Part shown: positions 24,501 through 38,447 of the stretch, in pieces | Layout of the letters: every line of letters begins with the position of its first letter | How positions within the stretch are numbered: position 1 is the first letter of the stretch | DNA from: Onchocerca lupi | Taxonomy: Eukaryota > Nematoda > Chromadorea > Rhabditida > Onchocercidae | Assembly (NCBI GenBank): GCA_028564675.1 | Contig: JAOVVO010000333.1 | Span: forward strand, 20,813-84,812 | Length of the DNA: 64,000 nucleotides | Direction: 5' to 3' | Position numbers and translations under genes: made by a program | Notes under the pieces: model-generated | What the model saw: the letters and a program-made list of their open reading frames with translations, nothing else | What the model was told of the DNA's origin: nothing | Database searches by the model: none

Positions 24501-27500
24501 TCCATAAAAAATCGCTTGTCAAATAAAAAAATTACTGCCAACATAAAATTTCTCATTCAGTTTGATAAAATTCGTTCAGATGTACATTGCTTAAATTTTT
24601 ATTTGAAAGATTTAACATTTATTTGGAATTTCAAAATAACAAACTTTTATTATAGCAAGAGAGGAACAATAATGGGGTAAAATGAGATGATTATATTTTA
24701 TGATGTTTGCAACAAACTTAAATAAAGTAAAGTAAAATAAAACATATAATGATTAATTAGTTTCCCTTCCAATTCATTAGAATAAATGAATATTAATTGT
24801 AAAAAAAGAAATACTAGGATGATAAACATCAGCCAAGAAGTATATGAAGATAAAAAAAAAGTGAAGCCGAATTTTCAGTTTATAAAGAAGCAGTAAATTC
24901 ATGAAGGAATAAAAGAACTGCAAATTTCAAAAATTTGTTTGTATTAAATTTTCTCTATACTTAAAATGATTTCTATATCTTTAAGCTTCCAAAAAATATG
25001 AAAATTTTAGAACTTCTTCAAGATTATTTTATGATAGTTATTAGATGAGAAAAAAAATGAAAGATAAGAAAAATATTTATAGAATGCAATACAAATGCAA
25101 AAAAAAGGAAAAAGGAAACGAAAAGAAACTTACTTTTTTAAAACAATTTTTTCAAAGTTTATTTAAATTTTTCAGAATTAGTTAACTTTAAAAGCAGTTT
25201 GAATAATGCACTCAATAAGGATTTTCGCAAATTCTATGTTTGAAGAAAGAAGTACCATATGCAAATAATAGATTTGCAAATATCTTTTTGCTAAATATAA
25301 ATTGGATTATAACTGCTGATAAATGCTGGAAGAATAGTAAATAAAAGCCATCAAAATTATTTGCAAAAATGAACACCACCATATACTTGATATTGCTAGG
25401 GTATAATATCAAAATTAATCACTAAATCTACGGATCAGAAATTTTTACAAATCTTAGTTAAAAAAAAATTAAATTGCTGTTGAGGTCTCAAGTTTAAGAG
25501 ATAATCAAAATTTCAAGATAAACAAGCACATAGTATATGATGTCCGGTAAGTCGAATACTCAGAACGAACAATCCGTTCATGAGTGGTAAAGAAATTATA
25601 AGACTAAAAAATATACAGTTCCGTAGTGAGAATGAATGTGAAGGATGAATCAGAAAGAAATCAAACGCACACGAAGGTTTTTCTTTTATGTAAATAAATT
25701 AGAAAGGATGAAATTACAGATGGTAGTTCGAAACTGTGATCTTTAAATAAAATGAGAAAGAATCAAAACCAAACTTGAATATAGCGACAACAAAAATTCT
25801 CTGATCATCTGTTACATGAATATTATCATGTGAAATGGTCACAGTATCAATCTTAAATAGGTTAAGCCATCAGTGATTGCAAATATGACTTGGAATCGCT
25901 GTTTTCGAATTGGAAAATAAAATAAATCAATTTCAGCGTGAGTCGCTGTTGGAAATATTATCAAATTTCTCGATATCATAAATTTATTGAAAAACAGTTT
26001 TAGCATTATTATGTCTCCGGAAATATTAAAAGAAAATTTAAAGATCATGATAGTTTATGGTTTTGATGAAACATAAATAATTTATAAGCTAAAGATTAAA
26101 GTTGATTGTAGTTTACAGATAACAACGAGTATGCACAATTTGATTTACAGATGGTGACAACATCATTTTTAACAATACTAATTAAATTAAGCTTTTCAGA
26201 CAGTGAAAAGTTCAATTCAGTTCGTGAAGTTAGGAATGTTTGTCAATATGTGAGATTGTGTACAAAAGACAATGAATCAGATAGTCCAAAAATATTGCCA
26301 AAATAGAACCTATTAACCGTAGCAATAACCTTGGAAAGAGTTTGCAGTGGTCTATTTTTAACAATCTTTTTTAAACAACACAAAGTGAAATTTGCATGCT
26401 TACCACAGATTAAGCGTAATTTTAATTTGATAAATTTTTTACGTCTTTGTGTATCTGAATTGTTGAGTGGTTTGTATCAACTCCAGCTTTTAAGCGATTT
26501 TGTAAAATGTTTTTGTAAATCATTAAAGCGTGATTTGGAATTTTTACTTTTCGGAACTTCACTTTTTGCATCCGTTTTTATGATATGAAAAGTGCAGTAA
26601 CTAAATTGAATGTTTGTTGTGTAAAAGTACTTTCGATGCTTATTATGAACTGTTGGAGAGCACATGTAGCAAAACTATGATATTTTAATTACTAAAGCAA
26701 TTTTCAGCTCGATTCGAGAACACAACCTGCGCTGCTCAATGTAATCAGGCACACAGTATGTTTCCATTTCTCTATCATGTTTTAATTGACCAAATATGGA
26801 AAAAGTATTCTATTTTTGGAGATTAAAATTAGATATATTAAATTATTTAGGCAGACCAAACGGAACAAAATGAGAAAAGAAACATTGAAAATCAGCATTC
26901 AGTAATAGAATAGGGAAACAAAATTTTGATGAATTGTGTGTCGATTTCACAAAGACACAGAATTTTGAAGTCAATCAATAATTCATGCATGATAACTTCG
27001 GAAAGATAACATCTATTAATCATGCAACGAGAAATTAGTTTCTCGAAGTAATAATTAATTAAAAAACTTGCAGATTGTTTTTTTTTTTTTGGCTAAGGGT
27101 GCAAGGGATAAATATACATCATTCTGATTATTTTATTGATTTGCTATTTCATTCGCATGCCGAAGACACAGAAAACTAATTTTAAAGTTAATATAGAAAA
27201 AACGTATAATTAAGTCGATATATTTGTACCAAAATAGAACAGCCAAGAATTATCGATTAAATATCACTTCAAGCAACGAAATAATGCTATAAAATAAAAT
27301 TTTCTTTCTGGATTGATCTAAAGTCTCCAGAAATTTCCACTTATATTTCAAAACCAAGGTAGACGATGTTTGATTTTTACAAAAATTTTTTGAGTAATAA
27401 TTTCGAATGATTTATGAAATTATTTGAGTTAGATTTAATCGAACAACAAATGTTTTTTCAAAAAGCGGCCAAAAGTTGCCAAGTATTAGAAAGGATTTAA

Positions 27501-28736
27501 ACATATCACATGAATTCAACAGAATATTACTGTTATCAACTCAAAGAATTATTTTCTGCAAACTATTTACAGTTTAAACTTCAAATTGCCACTTTAACTT
27601 TTCCCCGCTTTACCGATTTCCTCCTCGCTTTAGCAATAATTTGATTTCACAGAATCTAAACTTTTCAACCTAATTTTGTTTCTTTGTAAAACACTCTTTT
27701 TTTATTGAATAAATCACATTTTATCCTAACCCTGGATACAGTTTGAGATTACAAGCAATCATCATTACGATATAATGTCGACACATTTCGAATATTGCAG
27801 AGTTTCGTCTGTTTGTACCCACAAGGATAAATATGATGAATTAGAGGATGGATGTAACATTGAAAAGTTGAACCAAAAATATAATTTGAAATGGAATAAG
27901 ATTAAGTTCATCCAAAAAATTGTTAGATGTAAAAAGGATTCCTTCTCAATCCTTTTAACGTATCCGGTTGAACTTTTCCAGTAATATGAGTACCCATTCA
28001 AATATTATAGTAATTAGTAAAGTTATACATGGAATTTTCAGTTCATTCCAAAGAACTGAAAACCTGAAACAAGAAAAAAATATTGAAATAATACATTGGT
28101 TAGTGAAAAAAAAGAAAAAATATATAAACAAACATACAAAAGCAAATGCAAAAATCAAAAAAAAAAAAAAAAACAGAAGAAAGAACATTTAAAAACTAAT
28201 CATGAATCCATTTTTTATCATTATCGATTTTATGGAACTGTTTCGAATCTTCTCAACATTAAAATTGGCTTGATGGTGTGAAAATCAACTGATAAATAAC
28301 TTTTCCTGCCATGGATTCACCGAGTGTCATTAATGTTATTGGTAATACCAAGGCTATAATCATATATTGCAACAACCGAAAATGAGATTTAAATTTGAAA
28401 TATACGAATCACATTGAATCAATTAATTGTCCATAACTATCAATCCAAACTTCATTCTGAATTTCATGACAGTTACTTTCTGAAAAATTACTTATGCATT
28501 GAACGATGATAATTTTTTAAGTTTAAGCAATGCAATAATAATTGAATAAAAGAAACTAATAACGAATTAGAAACCATTCATAATCCCGTTTCTTAGAAAA
28601 TGTACCAGAATAATTAATTTGATATGACCTATATTTCACGAAGTAATCAAATATTCATTCTGTACATTTTAAAAACACTTTTAATTCAGCTTGAGAAAAA
28701 GAACGAAGAGATAGAATGCAGAGGATCCGTAATATG
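18544..28736. other. Gene-poor AT-rich spacer of about 10 kb
   Basis: I found no exon chain on either strand. Homopolymer runs occur (for example A-runs near 19457 and 18640). Isolated open stretches, such as 23919-24116 and 27775-27984, lack partners and recognisable domains. Confidence 0.5.
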
Positions 28737-31700
28737 TCAAGGATACACGCTGATAATAATCATTATTAACAATATCTTACTTTCAACTTGGAAATGAAGA
28801 TCAAGAATATGACTTGAAGATTAGAGACCAAATGATTTTTAATTCAAAATAAAACATTTAAAATTCAAAAGTTTCAAAATTTTAAGCTTTCTTTCGAAAA
28901 ATTTTGCAAAAATTGACAACTAACCTACGTATCCTTTTTGGAATGAATGCGCAGTCAATACTAGAGCTTGATTCTTGAATTAAATCTACATCAGGACTTT
29001 CTTTGGATTGTACCAATATCCTGCGGCGAGCATTGATAAACCTGTAATAACAAAGAGTTACATTTTCTAAATAACATGAGAAATTATCAGGAAAAATCCT
29101 TAAGGACCGAAATACTGATTTATGCTCTTAAGGATTTGAATTAGATTGTGCATTTTATGAAACGAACATTCTGCTTCGAAATTTACCAGTTGTTGATTTG
29201 AACCATTTGCAAACCGGTTTCTCGTGATAGCATCGCTTTTTCTTTTTCACTCGGATATGGATGCTAGAAAAGGAGCTGATATATCCAATATTTTCTTCCA
29301 GGATTGCAATTTGCATTTGAAATTATCTGGTGAATATCAATCAGTCACAAAAAAAAAAAAAAAAAAAAAAAAAAAAACGAATGCAAAAAAATGGTTCACT
29401 AATTATTTTGATTTTTTATCTAATCCATTTTATGGGATTTTATCTATAAAAAAAAAAAAAGATGAAAAAAAACAAATTCTTACGGATGAATGTAAAAATA
29501 GCCAAGTTTTCAGCAATTCAACAGCTTTTGTTGGCAATTGAGCTTTCCGCTTTGGATCAGAGTTATCTTCTTCAGTTGATTCCTGTGCATCATTTAAAAA
29601 AAAAAATTGAAAATTGGAATAAAATTAAAGTTATTATTAAAAGTTTCAATAATTCCGACCAATCAAAGCAAGAATTAATATGTGAATTAAACCTCTGGAA
29701 TTTGTATGCCGGAAGATGAGCAATATTCTGAAATTCTTGGCTGTGACAGCGAAGTGTGCGCTGATGACGAATGTGACGCTATCGCATTCCAAAGTGGTAT
29801 CGAAAGCTGGGAAAACGAAAAGTTCAAATTTATCATGACTTTAATGATGACAAAGAAAACTTTAAAAAGATAGAAATTTTCGAAATATCTACCATTCCTT
29901 TTGATGTTGACATCATTGCAATCGTTTGCTGTCCTGTTCGATTTTTCGACTAAAATTGCTTAATTGGATAATGATAAACATAAACAAATGCGTGCAAATT
30001 TTTGTTATAAAATGTCTAAAACCAATCTTAATAATTTGATCATTTATTAACAAAATTATTGATATTATCGAGATTTTTGAAGATTAAATTTAACAAAAAT
30101 TAAATTATTAATAAATACCGAGTTTTTATTTTTTGAAAAAAAGTACTTACAGTCAAGTTCATGATAGTATTGTAAGACTAACCTGATCTGATAGTTCTGG
30201 AGGTGAATTGCACAAGTCTTCATCGCTATCACCATTATATCCAATCATGGATTCCTGAGTCATTTTCTTCCTTAGCGTTTCTGAAATAAATGATTATAAT
30301 GAAGTTGACGCAATATAGTTATCTTCAAAATTCATACATAATTTGAAATCTAACGCTTCGTAAGTTTGAGCAGGAAAATTAATGTGTAACTATTAGAGTT
30401 TTTTAAAATCATTCGCAAGTATTTTACAATATTTTTAACTACGGTTTTAACAATTCAATAAAATTTATAAATGAATGATATTGAACGATTTCGATATCTT
30501 TGCTAATCAATAATTCCAACTTGTTTATTGTTAAACAATCAGCAGTTTAACATTTTTATGATCAACTACTTCTTACTAATATTCTTAAATGAATATTTCT
30601 TTATATAAGTATATCCAAGCAATTAATAACTTACGCAAGTATTTTGTTTTAAAATCATCACATAGTTCAGCAACTTTTTCCAATTCCAATAAGTGTAAAC
30701 GAAGCATGATTATAGAATTAATTAAAAATACATCAAGTTCATTTTTTCCCAATGATCCATCACCATTCGACGCCATTTCCGTCAGCTGCTGTAAAATGGA
30801 TAAATTTCAGAACATATAACATAATTCTGCACATTTTAGATTCAGTCGAATGAATTGCTTTGAAAGTTTCTAATTCTAATTTTAGTTATACAATATTACA
30901 CAAATCAAGGAATGATGGGGACAAATTCAAATAAGTGTTGAGGCATTATCGAAAAATAATTTAAATAAATGATGTAGATCAAGTAGCGTGCAATTTTACT
31001 ATTAAAAATGGGCACTTTGTATTTTGAAATCAAATAGCTTGAATTATCAAACTTTGATTACGAAATTCATTTGAATTTTGATGACTTTTAACAAAGACTA
31101 CCTGGAAAACGTCATCCATAGTGAATGATGCTTCCGAGAGATTCTGTGTCGCTGCTTCACATTTTTTTGACATTAGCTAAAGTGATCGAAAGAATATGAT
31201 GAAATTCATTAATATTTTGTTTATTCTTCATCATTATTGTTGTTCGAAAATATCGAACTATTTAAAACTTGAAAAAACTAACTTCAACAATGGGGAATAA
31301 TTTGTGATTTTTGATTGCCGATGAGCATGCCTCCGTAAATTCAGTAGTTTCGTGAAATACTTCTTCCGATAGACTATTTGACCTGTTAATGAAAAAATGG
31401 AAAAATTGGAATAACATAAGACATACACAATGCTATAAAATAGGCAATTGATCGATTTCTTTGTTTCTACATTCAATGAACATCGCGGGAAAAATTGCCA
31501 AAACTCTAGAGGTATATAATTATTTTTTTTACATTTAAAAATCAGTCAACGGTCTCTTAAGGATTATGCATTACTGAGAAGTTACAATACAATTTCTGGA
31601 GTACCTTTGTTCATATTGCTAAACTCTAATCGAGTCATTATGCATAAAATCCAAAAGTATTCGTAATTTATGTTATAATCATTTTAAAAAAATATCAAAA

Positions 31701-34152
31701 ATACATGATGATGTGTAATCTCATTTAACCTAATTACGAGCAGTATTATTTCTAACATTTGAATTATCGCATAGAATATACATTTTGTCTTTTTTTTACA
31801 GGTCAAGTTATATCACATTTGTATCAATTTGGGAAATTCTAGAAGTCTAACATTTCTTATGAACAATTTTTTATTCGTTAATTGCTTCTGTATCATTTCC
31901 TACATGTTAAGGAATTTCATTTAAAAAATTAAATTAAAAAATTTTCCAAATTATGAAAAAATTTTGCCGCTTTATTTTTGTAATTCTATTTTTAATTTCA
32001 AACAATAAATTTAAATAAATAAATGAGACGAACTGTAAAAGATGATTTTCGGCTGATAATTGTTTGTTTTTATCACATTTCTTCATTTCGGGCAATGCTA
32101 ATCGTTGCTGAAATAAACGGAAAGTTTTGAGTTAATTTCCTAACCGTCATGTTAACAATAAATTGGTGAAATTTGTACCTTTAAGTTTTTAAATAATGAA
32201 GTTAAAATATTAAAGTTTCGGAATTTCACTTTTTTTTTTCCTTTTCCTGTCTTAATTTCAATCAATAAGTTTAGATAATAAACGTCTTCAAGTCTTTTCC
32301 CCCATTTGATTTGTTCGTCCTATTATAGCACCATTCGCAATTTCTCATGTCGAATAAACTATAATTTAATTAAAACTAGTTTAGCATAAATGTTTATGAT
32401 AATATTACTATAATAATGGCAAATTAAAACTCGGAAAGAGAGAAAGAGGGAAAAAAGAAAAGGAGTAGAGAGAAATGAAGAAAAAAAAAAGGTTATACGG
32501 AACATTGGGAATTATTCTGCCATTAGATCAATTCATTAAACAATTTTTATCCTAATTATCATCACTAATAAATTTACTAATAGATTTTAATAACTTCTGA
32601 TAAAAATTTAACTATTCGCCAACATCAAACACGTATCATAATTTGAATATATTTGAAAATTTTTGAGAATATTTGAAAAAAAAAAAAAAAAGATGCATCA
32701 AACATTTCAGTCAGTTGTGTTGGATGACAGTTTAGAACGGTAATTATTTCGAAAGGTTTATAGGTTTTTCATATATATATATATATATATGTAAGGAAAA
32801 ATATTATTTTAGGTTATGATAATTCCGTTGATGATAATAATCGATGTTAATTAAGTTGTAGCATTCCCAGGAAATCCCGGAAAGTGACTTTGAGAAATGG
32901 AAAAGTTTGAAATGAAAGAATCTCTTCGATAATTGTATATTTGGGAATTGTTCCAGTCATTTCACATAACAACTTTAAGATAAGAAAGTGTGCCGTCAAT
33001 AGAGGTTTTAATGGAAGTGAAGGTGGGTTTAAGATGGAAATAGTATTGAAATAGATGTTTTGCTGATATCAGAATGGGAGAAATACGAAATGAAAGCGGG
33101 GATTTGAAGGAGGAATGAAGTATATAACTTCGAATAATGACAATGCTACATTGCTTCTTGTTGTAACTCCCTTCATGGTGTAGTAAATTGTTAAACAACC
33201 ACAAACTATAGCTCATAAGACTGGCTCCTTTCCTGAAGATCAGTTGTTCAGGATAACGATCACTGCGCTTAATTATATCGCCAAATTATTCGCTTCATAA
33301 AATAATTTGTATATCGAATTTGAATAAAAGTACTAATATTTGATGAAATGAGAAGATCATTTATTTGTTGGAAAAAATGATAATTTTCATTAGGTAAAAT
33401 AACTGATGATCATTTTGATTTTTACATTACTTTGGCCATTTTGACATTCGATTACTTTAATTTGGCAATTTTTCATATATATATGTTTTTAAAACATAAA
33501 AAAAAGTGAAATTATAATAAATGAAATTTGAAACAATTTTGCAATTTTAACCAATTGTGATTTATCAAATTTTCAGGCAAAAATTGGTGAACTGTCAATA
33601 AAAAAAAAAACAATCGATGTTTTAATTTTACAGCACCAGATAATTTGATGCAAGGCAAATATCATGATGATATAGACTACGTCAAAATATGTATAAGAAA
33701 TGCAGCAGTCGTAAAAATAATTCGACGATTTAATTACATCTGTTTTAAATCTTCTCATTTATATCATATAACCACTTAAGGATTAAAAATAATGATACTT
33801 AAATATCACACACAAATATCATTGGATTAGCAGTATCACTGTGGAAATAATTCGAATAACAATCTGCAATTGAAGCTGGTGGTAACTCATATATAATTGT
33901 CTGAATAGTATAATTAAAAAAAAAAAAAAAAAAAAACGAAAAAATCAAAAAACGAAATGATGGTACCTGTTTACAACGTTTAGCACGTGTTACGCTAGCT
34001 TGTGATAATGCCTGATGTAAAAGAGTCATCTTATCAATGGCCTGATTCTCCTCATGCGTCACCTCATCTTCTTCCTTTTCATTTATTTGTTGTTGATGGG
34101 AACAATGAGTTTTATTATTCAACATTTCTTTATCTTTCTCTTCTAATTCCAT
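28737..34152 (-). CDS. MEIS/PREP-class TALE homeobox transcription factor
   Basis: Homologue of Meis/Prep/Hth proteins (C. elegans unc-62 and psa-3 class), nuclear PBC partners that bind DNA cooperatively. Exons: 34152-33967, 33900-33812 (donor uncertain), 31382-31283, 31176-31102, 30788-30635, 30280-30183, 29806-29693, 29582-29484, 29263-29187, 29041-28925, and a tentative 13-nt last exon 28749-28737. They total 1122 nt (373 aa) in consistent phase. The MEIS/PKNOX N-terminal domain shows KNHKLFPIVELMSKKCEAAT and MLRLHLLELEKVAELCDDF. The homeodomain spans three exons: LPTKAVELLKTWLF, the TALE loop HPYPSEKEKAML, and helix 3 QINNWFINARRRIL. The sequence is more divergent than typical unc-62, so a psa-3-like paralogue is plausible. 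If the last donor is not used, the reading frame instead continues from 28924 to a TAA just downstream. Confidence 0.85.
29041..29582 (-). other. TALE homeodomain exons
   Basis: Exons 29582-29484, 29263-29187 and the start of 29041-28925 join as PKRKAQLPTKAVELLKTW, then LFLHSS-HPYPSE, then VQINNW-FINARRR. The three-residue loop extension (TALE) lies exactly at the intron between helices 1 and 2. The W-F-x-N core of helix 3 is intact across the intron at 29042-29186. Confidence 0.9.
30635..31382 (-). other. MEIS/PKNOX N-terminal (PBC-interaction) domain exons
   Basis: Three exons (31382-31283, 31176-31102, 30788-30635) encode both conserved motifs. Motif A is AIKNHKLFPIVELMSKKCE. Motif B is IMLRLHLLELEKVAELCDDF. 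This bipartite domain binds PBC-class homeoproteins such as CEH-20/Exd and distinguishes MEIS/PREP from TGIF and IRX proteins. Confidence 0.88.
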
Positions 34153-36443
34153 TATAGCTCAAATTTCATTATTCCATCATACACGGTTGTTTAAATGAAT
34201 GAAAATCATAAGCATAAAAACGAATGAAGAGGCCATATTGTCAATGTATAATGTTAATTGATCATGTTTTCTTTTTAAAAATTATGACAAAATAAGATTA
34301 TTAACTGAAACTTATATTTCAACAACTATTCAAATTTTTCGGTGAAACTTTTTTATCTAATCAATTTCGAATTTCTATTAGTAAAACTTTTTTAAGTATC
34401 AGAAAAAATGCAATTTATTTCCAAAAATAAGTAATTGGTCTTAGGAAAATCTAAAATTTAAAACAATCAATTTTAATTTATTATAGATCAATGAATTATG
34501 AGAAAAAAAAAAAGATTGTCCAGCAAGATGACTCCATATAGAAATGGAATGGCCGATTGAATGGACGAAGAAGCTTTATGATATATCAGTACAGGGGAAG
34601 GGAAGCGAATGCACCATGTCAGTTCTTATCAACACTTGTTATCTCATCGAACTTCGCAATATGTATACATCATGCGTAATTGCATAAGATCATTTTGATA
34701 TATGAACATCGAATAACAGCGCTACATTCATATTTATATGACAAATTAGATAGATTCAGTCAAAAGATATTTAAAATCTGCCGAATATTTGATTTGAGAA
34801 TATATGTCCATCAAATATTTGATTCAGGAATGTATGCATGTCAAAAGATTATTGATTCAACATATAAATTCTTTGGATATTTAATTCAAAAAAATATGTG
34901 TTTCCATAGATATATGATTTAATAATGCTGAATTAGTTGGATTATTAAATGTTTGCAGAGCTGATTAATTGATAGCAAAGTTCATTCTTACCAATAAAAA
35001 CGATAATAATTAACAGTTCATTTCCACTCATTTTCTTATTGCCAGTTCAGGATTTCATCTAATTATCAAACAGAATTCAAAACAGAAAAAGGGAAAAAAT
35101 TGTTTTCAGGGATTTAAAAAAGATGGCAAAGCTATTTGAAGCTTATATTATTTCATATAATTACGCTTTTCAAATAATTACGCTAGATGAAATTCACAGC
35201 TTTCTCATGAAATCCAACCTTATGGAGATGGTGAAGAATGTAAGGATTGAGAAGTGCGGAAAGTATGAATAGAGAAATCATATTCTTGCATACTGCAGGA
35301 AAAATTACAAAATTTTAATAAGTTTAAAATAGTTACGAACTGTCGGCTGTTTCAAATGAATAATTAGACTCAAGTAGTAGCTTATGTCCGATTATGTCCA
35401 GGCATGTATTTGCGTTATCAGTATGATCCACGATGATTTGAATTTACAAGCAATTTCCATAGTTCAGATGAATTTATTAGCCACAAGATTTTGTTGATAG
35501 CTGATACAACTTATCTCAAAGTTAGCATAGGAATTGATGACAAGATTAAATTAAAATAAATGATTTAACTTCAGTCAGTCATTTTAACTTCGAGAATAAA
35601 TATTTGAATCATTACATCGTAATTTGAATGTAAAAAAAAAAAAAGGTCATATGACATTTTCGACGATATAAAATGACATATTAAATATGAGGAAGAAGAG
35701 AAGAGAGGAAAATGGAAGGAAGAACATGAGGACTGAGGAAGTGGGAATGGGAGCAGAAAAGGTAAAAACGGGATAGAAATGAGTAAAGTTACCTAACAAT
35801 AAACAGCTTGTAATGTATCATTAATAGAAGCATCTACAAACCGGAAAATGGCTCAATGAAGGAACAGAATGGGCGAGAGGAAGAGGTGCAAAAATATTAT
35901 TGAAATTTATGAAATTTTGAAGCAATGTAATTAACAAAATAAGAGATTGCAGTCAGAATGACGGAATAATAAGAAGTGAAGAAGGAAGGATTCAATATGA
36001 TCGAAGTACGAACAGCAACGGAAGAAAATTGCTCCGTGAATGGAAAAAAAGGAATAAGCGGTACCGCCCTTCTTGTGAAGAAGTCTTAATAATTTCTGAA
36101 AAAATAGCGTCGTCTTTACGGATTGCTGGATTGTTGAATTCGGTACAATCAAATTTTAATAGTTTTGCAGCGAGGGCCATAAAATTGCATTTTGCAAGGG
36201 TACAACGACCTATCGCTTAATCGCGATTTACGATCTGTAATATCATAGACCACTCTACCACTGTGTGAAACGTCATCATTCTGATCTTTCCCTCTTTTGC
36301 CCACCTCATTCTCCCAAACTTCGCTATCCCTTCTTTTAGTCGTTTCCCTTTTGGATCGAAAATTTACGGCCAAACTTATTTGGAAGTAGTTTGAATAAAC
36401 GATAAATACGGAAGGCTTGAAGTGTATCAATTCAACACGCCTT
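34153..36443. other. Upstream region of the MEIS-class gene
   Basis: No exon chain is visible. The stretch at about 36020-36430 is richer in GC than its neighbours and lies directly downstream, on the minus strand, of a TATA-like element. It may be 5' UTR with an intron before the ATG at 34152. Short ORFs there (plus 36029-36220, minus 36149-36430) are not recognisable. Confidence 0.35.
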
Positions 36444-36453
36444 CTTATATATA
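36444..36453 (-). promoter_or_regulatory. TATA-like element facing the MEIS-class gene
   Basis: The minus strand reads TATATATAAG followed by GC-richer sequence. It is oriented toward the MEIS-class gene, 2.3 kb upstream of its ATG. Supported only by motif, orientation and the change in base composition. Confidence 0.3.
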
Positions 36454-37231
36454 CGTAAATTAATCTTATTACTAACTAATCAACACCGTTTCTGCTTCAT
36501 CAATTAACCATTTCTTTTTGTTATGCTTGCTATGATTTCTGCATTACTAAAAAGGGAAAAAGTTCAGATGCTTTGGACTGGCGAATCTTCAAATATTTTA
36601 GTGGCAAACGATTCAAAACAAAAGAATTATTGTTCATTTCTTCAACTAATTCGCGTGCTATGACCAAGTTAAAAATTTCGTCTTTTTTTTGACTGCCTTG
36701 ATTCGAGAAAAACGAAACGCTTGAAAGTTTTTTATCAGTTATCATTTGTCGAGACTGACGCTTCATTTCACCAACTTTCTTGAAAAAGCTAGGATACTAG
36801 TTCACGTAACTTGGTGCATAAATTAGTCAGTACTATCAATTTATCAATTTGTCAAAATATTCTGGTAATTAAGCAGTCAATTGTTAATCAGTATATAATT
36901 CAAGCAATTCGGACAGAGCTAACAATTAAGCAATTAAGGATTCGAAAATCTTAAATATTTCTATAAATCCATCCAGAAAACAAGAATCTATTTGTAAATA
37001 ATTTAAACTATCAACTACCTATCCGATAAAAAAAAAAGAGAAAAAAAGAAAAAACAAAACAAAACAAGCAAAAAAAGAAGGATTCGTTCCAAAAAAAAAA
37101 GCAAAAAACTTATTTCTGAATGATTTCAACTATTAATCGTTAAATTGATTATCTATTAGCGAGTGGAAAAGAAAAAGTAAATATAAGTGGGAAGGTGGAA
37201 TAAAAATAAAATCAATTACAGTAAGAAATAT

Positions 37232-37262
37232 CTCTAATACTGATGATGATGATGATGATGAT
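37232..37262. repeat. Trinucleotide (TGA/GAT) microsatellite
   Basis: Consecutive TGATGATGATG units, about seven copies. Confidence 0.85.
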
Positions 37263-38261
37263 GGATGATTATGATAAGCATGCTGGCTTGGAAGACAGCT
37301 AAAGGACCAACAATTTATTGCGTCACATAATGGACAACGAATAAATCAAGTGTAATGAGGCAACAACGATTTGACAACAACAGAGCCGTTCGGCTATTAT
37401 GTATTATTAACGCCCCAAAATATACGAATGGAACAAATACTACGGTGGTCCTATGCTATATCTCACGTTCATCAATTAACCAAAGTTAATTTCAAAATTT
37501 TCTAGATAAATTTAATAATCATAAATGATGGATTCTATGGAAAAAAATGGGAAGCAATGCTGTAACAATTAAACTTTCAACCTAAGCAAGACCGAAATTC
37601 AGATCTTTTTTTAATTTACATATATTATTTAGGCCTAAATAGTTTTGCTTCATCACACCAGAAATGTTAGCAGTTTAAATACATAAGTAAGCATTCCCAT
37701 TTTTGTTTGATCAAATTAGTTGAAATTTTTTTTTCAACAAAAAAATTTTAACTAGTTTTTTGCACCAATTATTTTCAATTCCAACAGGAATGCTGAAAAA
37801 TTTGAGAAACAAATTGAGTTGTTTTGAATATTTGAAGTTAGAAAAATAGACTATATTGTATAAGGTGAAATTAATGAAATATGAATTGCTGATTTTATAC
37901 GTGCATTGAAATATGATAAATTAGCTAAGTAAATCATATGATATACCAGTGTTAACAAAATTTAAAATTGTTGAAATTTTAATTGACTTTGAAGTTTTGT
38001 CATTTCATACATTTTATATACAAAACGCGAAAAAAAAAAAAAAAAAAAAACATTTCACCTCATTGTATCCATATTCGAAAATTTTGTTAAAATAAGCATG
38101 CTAGGAATTTGAGGATCAAAAAATTATTCTTGGTCATTATAAATATCAAAAATATCAGCTGATAAAATATAAATGAAAAATGAATGAAAACGAACAAAGT
38201 TTAAGTCCCAAAGATTTCAACCATCCAAAAATTCGGATTTTATGCAAGTAGAACAGAATAA

Positions 38262-38447
38262 ATTCCAGTACATATATAGTTTTGGTCTTTGAAACTCAAA
38301 ATGTTCATTTTTAAACACATGCAACATCCGTCAACTTGTTCTCTTTCAAAATTTATTCCAGTACATATATAGTTTTGGTCTTTGAAACTCAAAATGTTCA
38401 TTTTTAAACACATGCAACATCCGTCAACTTGTTCTCTTTCAAAATTT
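38262..38447. repeat. Perfect 93-bp tandem duplication
   Basis: Two adjacent copies, 38262-38354 and 38355-38447. Each starts ATTCCAGTACATATATAG and ends CTCTTTCAAAATTT, with no difference that I can see. Perfect identity in AT-rich spacer implies a recent event or an assembly duplication. Confidence 0.92.

Noticed and set aside
26331..26588. 85-codon plus-strand ORF in the spacer
   Set aside because: No acceptor or donor context, no recognisable domain, and a competing open frame on the opposite strand.
34680..34922. 80-codon plus-strand ORF upstream of the MEIS-class gene
   Set aside because: AT-rich with ATGATTT-type drift repeats, no splice signals and no domain.
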